The notes under the pieces: model-generated
Database searches by the model: none
What the model was told of the DNA's origin: nothing
Seen by the model: only the letters and a program-made list of their open reading frames with translations
DNA from: Acholeplasmatales bacterium
GTDB lineage: Bacteria > Bacillota_I > Bacilli_A > Acholeplasmatales > Anaeroplasmataceae
DNA length: 11,264 bases
Direction: 5' to 3'
NCBI GenBank assembly: GCA_016282815.1
Contig: JAEELU010000133.1
Coordinates: forward strand, 1-11,264
Made by a program: the position numbers and the translations under genes
In this document: piece after piece, positions 6,736 through 11,264 of the stretch
How positions within the stretch are numbered: the first letter of the stretch is position 1
Layout: every line of letters starts with the position of its first letter

Positions 6736-8169
6736 TTAATTATACTTATTAATAATTTGATCAGCACAATCAATTCCATCCTTAATAGCTATAACGACTA
6801 ATGATTGTCCATTTTTCATATCTCCACATACTGATATTTTATCATTATATCTAAAATTATTTAATTTAATTTTATTGTTAATTGCATCTAATTTGTAATT
6901 ATTTAAATCATCATCAGTAGTTCCTAGGAAGCCCATTGCGATAATTAGGTAATCACAAGGAAGATATTCTCTTGTATTTTCTACATCCTGAAGCTTCATT
7001 CTTCCGTTTTCGTTAACGAATTTAACCTTCTTGATGTATACTCCTGTTATTTTGTCATTTTCTTTAATTATTTCATCGATAGTAGTTTCATATCTTCTAA
7101 TATCGTGATTCATTAATGTATTAGCCTCTAATACTCCATAATCTGTTTTCTTTTTATTAGGGTAATTAGGCCATGGAAGTGTATTTTCTAGTGGTGGCTC
7201 CTTTGTAATTTCAAGCTCTGTAATAGATTTAGCCTTTTCACGTGCAGCAGTACCACAACAGTCATTTGCAGTATCACCACCACCAACAATAATTACATTC
7301 TTATCCTTTAAATTATATTCAAATTCCTTATTATCAAGTAGATTTCTAGTTGTTTTAGATAAAAAATCTACTGCATATAATACACCCTTTGCATCATTAT
7401 TCTTAACCTGTAATGGTCTTGCTAAAGATGTTCCACAAGCAAATACTATTTCATCGTATTTCTCGTTTAGCTCATCCATTGTAATGTCAACACCAATTTT
7501 AGTGTTTGCAATAAATGTAATGCCTTCCTCCTTTAAAAGGTTAATTCTTCTTTCAATTATCCTTTTTTCTATTTTCATATTAGGAATACCATACATTAGT
7601 AAGCCACCAAAGCGGTCGTTTTTTTCATATACAGTGACTGTAAAGCCATTATCATTTAATCTTTTCGCAGCAGATAATCCTGAAGGACCTGAGCCAATTA
7701 CACATACCTTTTTACCATTTCTTTTGATATCCTTTTTAGGCTTAATCCAGCCATTCTTATAGGCTTCCTCTATTAGAAATAATTCATTTGCTCTAATAGA
7801 TACAGATTCATAATTGATACTACATGAGCAGCATGCCTCACAAAGTGCAGGGCATACATTACCAGTAAACTCAGGGAATGGAGCTGTCTTTTCTAATCTT
7901 TTGTAGGCTTCCTCAAATAAACCTAAGTAGATTAAATGATTCCATTCAGGAATTAGGTTAGAAAGTGGACAGCCAACATTTCTATTATTAACCTTCATTG
8001 CGGATTGGCAAAATGGAACACCGCAGTTCATACAGCGTGATGCCTGTTCCTGTTGAGTTTTTAAATCAAATGGAATATGAAAGTCATTGAAGTCATCGAT
8101 TCTTTTTAATACATCCTTTTCCTTCTTTTCCTTTCTTTTGAATTCCATAAATCCAGTAGGCTTACCCAT
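6736..8169 (-). CDS. gltD: Glutamate synthase (NADPH) small subunit
   Basis: This 477-aa subunit takes electrons from NAD(P)H through FAD and passes them via Fe-S clusters to the GltB subunit. The N-terminal ferredoxin-like part has cysteines C46, C49 and C54 (CMNCGVPFC), GCPLSNLIPEWN (66-77), and a second group in VCPALCEACC (105-114). C113 and C116 are extra cysteines beside the canonical C106/C110/C114. An FAD-binding GSGPSG follows at 159-164, with RFGGLLMYGIP at 186-196. An NADPH-type motif, VGGGDTAND, is at 295-303, and the C-terminal FAD contact GDMKNGQSLVV is at 449-459. The start codon overlaps the gltB stop as TAATG, with a GGGGGTG ribosome-binding site at 8175-8181, so the two subunits are translationally coupled. 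Preference for NADPH over NADH is assumed from the family. Confidence 0.95.
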   Translation of the reverse strand: MGKPTGFMEFKRKEKKEKDVLKRIDDFNDFHIPFDLKTQQEQASRCMNCGVPFCQSAMKVNNRNVGCPLSNLIPEWNHLIYLGLFEEAYKRLEKTAPFPEFTGNVCPALCEACCSCSINYESVSIRANELFLIEEAYKNGWIKPKKDIKRNGKKVCVIGSGPSGLSAAKRLNDNGFTVTVYEKNDRFGGLLMYGIPNMKIEKRIIERRINLLKEEGITFIANTKIGVDITMDELNEKYDEIVFACGTSLARPLQVKNNDAKGVLYAVDFLSKTTRNLLDNKEFEYNLKDKNVIIVGGGDTANDCCGTAAREKAKSITELEITKEPPLENTLPWPNYPNKKKTDYGVLEANTLMNHDIRRYETTIDEIIKENDKITGVYIKKVKFVNENGRMKLQDVENTREYLPCDYLIIAMGFLGTTDDDLNNYKLDAINNKIKLNNFRYNDKISVCGDMKNGQSLVVIAIKDGIDCADQIINKYN

Positions 8170-11100
8170 TATTTCACCCCCGTAAATTTATTGAATGCAT
8201 ATAGCTCCTGATCCTCTACTCCTAACTCCTTAGCCTCCTCCATATATTCTAGGATTTGTGCATAATCATTAGGTAATACCTTAAAGTAATCCTTAGGATC
8301 AAAATTATATAATAGATTAGATACGTATTCACTACCTGTATACTTAATATGATTTGTTAATAATTCCCTAATTGTACTAGAATCCTTATCATTTAAATCT
8401 AATATAGATACAAGCTCTTGGTTGATATTCTTTTTATTAGTTGGTCCGTAGATATAAGCTACACCACCAGACATACCAGCAGCGAAGTTTCTACCAATTT
8501 TACCAAGTAATAATACAACTCCACCAGTCATATATTCGCATCCATGCTGTCCACAGCCTAAGGCTACTACCCTAGCACCAGAATTTCTGATTGCGAATCT
8601 TTCACCAGTTATACCATCTAAATAAACATCACCTGATGTAGCACCATATAATGCAACGTTACCACAAATGATATTCTTTTCAGGTGCGAATGTAGCCTTC
8701 TTAGATGCCTTAACAACTATCTTACCACCACATAGGCCCTTACCTAAATAATCATTAGCATCACCTGTAACATTTAATGTAACACCATGAGTTAGGAATG
8801 CACCAAATGAGTTACCTGCATTACCTGTTGCGTTAATAAGGATAGTATCATCAGCTAATCCCTTATCCTTGTATACCTTTGTTATTTCATTAGATAATAT
8901 TGTACCTAACGCTCTATTAACATTAGATATTTCAATATCCATTTCCTTAACGTGACCATATTTAATTGATTCCTCGCATAAAGGTAAAAGCATTCTAGAA
9001 TCTAATGTATTATTTAAATCTATTCTCTTATATTCCTTGAATATATTATCGTTTCTATTAACAACCTTAGCATTAAATAATAGCTTTGATACATCAAGTC
9101 TATTCTTATATTCCTTCTTTAATGCTAAAAGCTCAGTATGACCAACCATCTCATCAATAGTTCTAAAGCCAAGCTTTGCCATATATTCACGAAGCTCCTG
9201 TGCTATGAATTTCATGAAGTTAATTACGTATTCAGGCTTACCCTTGAAATTCTTACGTAATTTCTCATCCTGAGTTGCAACACCTACAGGGCATGTATTC
9301 ATATTACATACTCTCATCATTATACAGCCCATTGCGATTAATGGTCCTGTAGCAAAACCGAATTCCTCTGCACCAAGTAATATAGCAACAGCTAAATCCT
9401 TACCTGTTAGAAGCTTACCATCAGTCTCAAGTCTAATTCTATCTCTTAAGCCATTTAATACTAATGTTTGATGAGTTTCTGATAGACCTATTTCCCAAGG
9501 AATACCAGCATTAGCTATAGATGTTCTAGGAGAAGCTCCTGTACCACCATCATATCCTGAAATTAATATTGTATTAGCACCAGCCTTAACAACACCAGCT
9601 GCGATTGTACCAACACCTGATTCAGCAACAAGCTTAACAGAAATTCTAGCCTCTCTATTAGCATTCTTTAAATCATAGATTAGCTGTGCTAAATCCTCGA
9701 TTGAATAAATATCATGATGTGGTGGAGGTGATATTAATGAAACACCAGGAGTTGAATGTCTTGCTTTAGCAATCCAAGGGAATACCTTTTGTCCTGGTAA
9801 TTGTCCACCCTCACCTGGCTTAGCACCCTGAGCCATCTTGATCTGAATTTCTATCGCATTAGTTAAATACTCAATAGTAACACCAAATCTACCTGATGCT
9901 ACCTGCTTAATCTTTGAGCATCTATTTAATCCATCCTTAGATTCGTATCTTTCTCTTTCTTCTCCACCCTCACCAGTATTAGACTTACCGCCTAATATAT
10001 TCATAGCGATAGCCATACATTCGTGAGCTTCCTTTGAGATTGAGCCATAGCTCATAGCTCCAGTTTTAAATCTCTTTACAATCTCATCAACGCTTTCTAC
10101 CTCATCAATAGAAATTGAATGAGAGAAATCTAAATCTAATGTATCTCTAATATTAATTCTTTTCTTACCTAATAAATCAGTAAAATTCTTATATAAGCTA
10201 TAATCACCAGTTCTACATGCTGCCTGAAGAGTAAAAATAGCCACTGGATCGTAGATATGATCATGCTTATTCTTTCTATATCCGTGAAGACCCATAGAAT
10301 CTAATGTATCATCATTTCTTTCTAGTGCCTTATTGTATAGCTTAATTGAGTTTTCCTCTAATACATCCATACTAATTCCACCAATTGAATTAGGTGTATT
10401 AGTAAAGTATTTATCAATTATTTCATTTGATAAACCAATTGATTCAAATATTTGGGCACCATTATATGATTGAATTGTAGAAATACCCATCTTAGAAATA
10501 ATCTTTGTAATACTCTTTAATGTAGCATGTCTATAGTTTTCTAATGCCTTCTTTGTATCTACAGTGATATATCCTCTTTCCTTATATTCCTCAATTGTTT
10601 CATATACTAGGTATGGATATATAGCATTAACACCAAATCCAATTAAGGCTGCGAAATGATGTACCTCTCTTGGTTCAGCTGCCTCTAATACTATTGAAAC
10701 ATGAGTTCTTTTTGATACTCTAGTTAAATATTGGTGTAAGCCTGATGATACTAATAATGAAGGTATCTTAATACCCTTAGTACCTCTATCAGATAGAATG
10801 ATTATAGAAGCACCTTCATCAATCTTCTTTTCGCATTCCTTAAATATTCTATCTAAGGCTTCACCCATTTTTTCCTTCTTATAATCATAAGTAAATGAAA
10901 TAGTATCTACCTTTATTTGATATGATTTATCTATATATTTAATCTTATTAAATTCTTCCTTAGATAATATAGGATTATCAATTCTAATTCTTTTTGCATT
11001 AATCTTTGTAGGATTAAGTAGATTACCCTCTCTTCCTAAATACATTAATGAAGACATTACTATATCCTCTCTAATTGAATCAATAGGAGGGTTAGTAACC

Positions 11101-11264
11101 TGAGCAAATCTTTGCTTAAAGAATTGATATAAATTGAATTCTTTTTCCATTAATACAGCAAGTGGTAAATCATTACCCATTGATACTACCTTTTCTGCAT
11201 CGTTGTTAGCTAGAGGAATAATACCCTCCATTAGCTCATCATAGGTATAATTTAATTCATGCTG
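8169..11264 (-). CDS. gltB: Glutamate synthase large subunit, 3' two-thirds (5' truncated by window edge)
   Basis: GltB transfers the glutamine amide nitrogen to 2-oxoglutarate, making two glutamates. The frame stays open to the right edge, giving 1031 residues starting QHELNYTYDELMEG. The ATG at 11231 is an internal Met, not a start. A full protein is about 1500 aa, so the N-terminal glutaminase domain with its catalytic Cys1 is missing from view. Visible domains are the central domain (about 20-300; SMGNDLPLAVL, FAQVTNPPIDSIRED), the FMN/2-oxoglutarate synthase domain (about 395-705; KTGAMSYGSIS, GGQLPGQKVFPWIA, SGYDGGTGASPRT), and the C-terminal beta-helix GXGXG domain (about 780-960). The 3Fe-4S cysteines are C647, C653 and C658 in the CIMMRVCNMNTC pattern, counting from the window edge. 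It is the first visible gene of the operon. The promoter and any nitrogen-responsive leader lie outside the window. Confidence 0.96.
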   Translation of the reverse strand, partial: QHELNYTYDELMEGIIPLANNDAEKVVSMGNDLPLAVLMEKEFNLYQFFKQRFAQVTNPPIDSIREDIVMSSLMYLGREGNLLNPTKINAKRIRIDNPILSKEEFNKIKYIDKSYQIKVDTISFTYDYKKEKMGEALDRIFKECEKKIDEGASIIILSDRGTKGIKIPSLLVSSGLHQYLTRVSKRTHVSIVLEAAEPREVHHFAALIGFGVNAIYPYLVYETIEEYKERGYITVDTKKALENYRHATLKSITKIISKMGISTIQSYNGAQIFESIGLSNEIIDKYFTNTPNSIGGISMDVLEENSIKLYNKALERNDDTLDSMGLHGYRKNKHDHIYDPVAIFTLQAACRTGDYSLYKNFTDLLGKKRINIRDTLDLDFSHSISIDEVESVDEIVKRFKTGAMSYGSISKEAHECMAIAMNILGGKSNTGEGGEERERYESKDGLNRCSKIKQVASGRFGVTIEYLTNAIEIQIKMAQGAKPGEGGQLPGQKVFPWIAKARHSTPGVSLISPPPHHDIYSIEDLAQLIYDLKNANREARISVKLVAESGVGTIAAGVVKAGANTILISGYDGGTGASPRTSIANAGIPWEIGLSETHQTLVLNGLRDRIRLETDGKLLTGKDLAVAILLGAEEFGFATGPLIAMGCIMMRVCNMNTCPVGVATQDEKLRKNFKGKPEYVINFMKFIAQELREYMAKLGFRTIDEMVGHTELLALKKEYKNRLDVSKLLFNAKVVNRNDNIFKEYKRIDLNNTLDSRMLLPLCEESIKYGHVKEMDIEISNVNRALGTILSNEITKVYKDKGLADDTILINATGNAGNSFGAFLTHGVTLNVTGDANDYLGKGLCGGKIVVKASKKATFAPEKNIICGNVALYGATSGDVYLDGITGERFAIRNSGARVVALGCGQHGCEYMTGGVVLLLGKIGRNFAAGMSGGVAYIYGPTNKKNINQELVSILDLNDKDSSTIRELLTNHIKYTGSEYVSNLLYNFDPKDYFKVLPNDYAQILEYMEEAKELGVEDQELYAFNKFTGVK

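Noticed and set aside
11229..11231. ATG at 11231 as the gltB start codon.
   Set aside because: The frame continues open to the window edge with family-like sequence, and the glutaminase domain must lie upstream, so this is an internal methionine.

Overview
The window is AT-rich bacterial DNA. It looks like a low-GC Bacillota genome, for example a clostridial or related gut lineage. The signs are strong GGAGG-type ribosome-binding sites, AT-rich codons (AGA for Arg, TTA for Leu), tightly packed genes, LL-diaminopimelate aminotransferase (DapL), and an ANTAR-domain regulator beside glutamine synthetase. UGG codes for Trp and no in-frame UGA is read through, so the code is standard. I cannot name a genus.

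Positions 1-1240 (plus strand) hold one accessory gene at 176-1003. It joins a RhuM-type N-terminal domain to a phospholipase-D-like C-terminal half. A terminator precedes it (37-63). Its upstream region carries a perfect 10-bp inverted repeat (99-108 / 141-150), and a rho-independent terminator lies downstream (1206-1238). About 200 bases between its stop and that terminator hold nothing I can identify.

Positions 1240-11264 (minus strand) form one apparent operon that enters the window already in progress at the right edge. In transcription order it is gltB (5' end missing) - gltD - glnA - ANTAR regulator - pyrG - dapF - dapL. It ends at a strong hairpin terminator (1246-1275). Junctions are a 1-nt overlap, then gaps of 26, 16 and 24 nt, then two 11-nt overlaps. 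The promoter and any leader lie upstream, outside the window.

The operon reads as a nitrogen-flow module. GlnA makes glutamine, and GltBD converts glutamine plus 2-oxoglutarate to glutamate. PyrG spends glutamine to make CTP. DapL spends glutamate to make LL-diaminopimelate, which DapF epimerises to meso-diaminopimelate for lysine and peptidoglycan. The ANTAR protein in the middle is a likely RNA-binding antiterminator.

Three points deserve attention. The glutamine synthetase is short (397 aa) and appears to lack the catalytic flap glutamate and the C-terminal segment. The ANTAR protein's receiver domain lacks the phosphorylatable Asp. Nitrogen assimilation genes are fused to CTP and cell-wall/lysine genes in one transcript. 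Most of the window is otherwise recognisable core metabolism, and I see no clear sign of a wholly new system.
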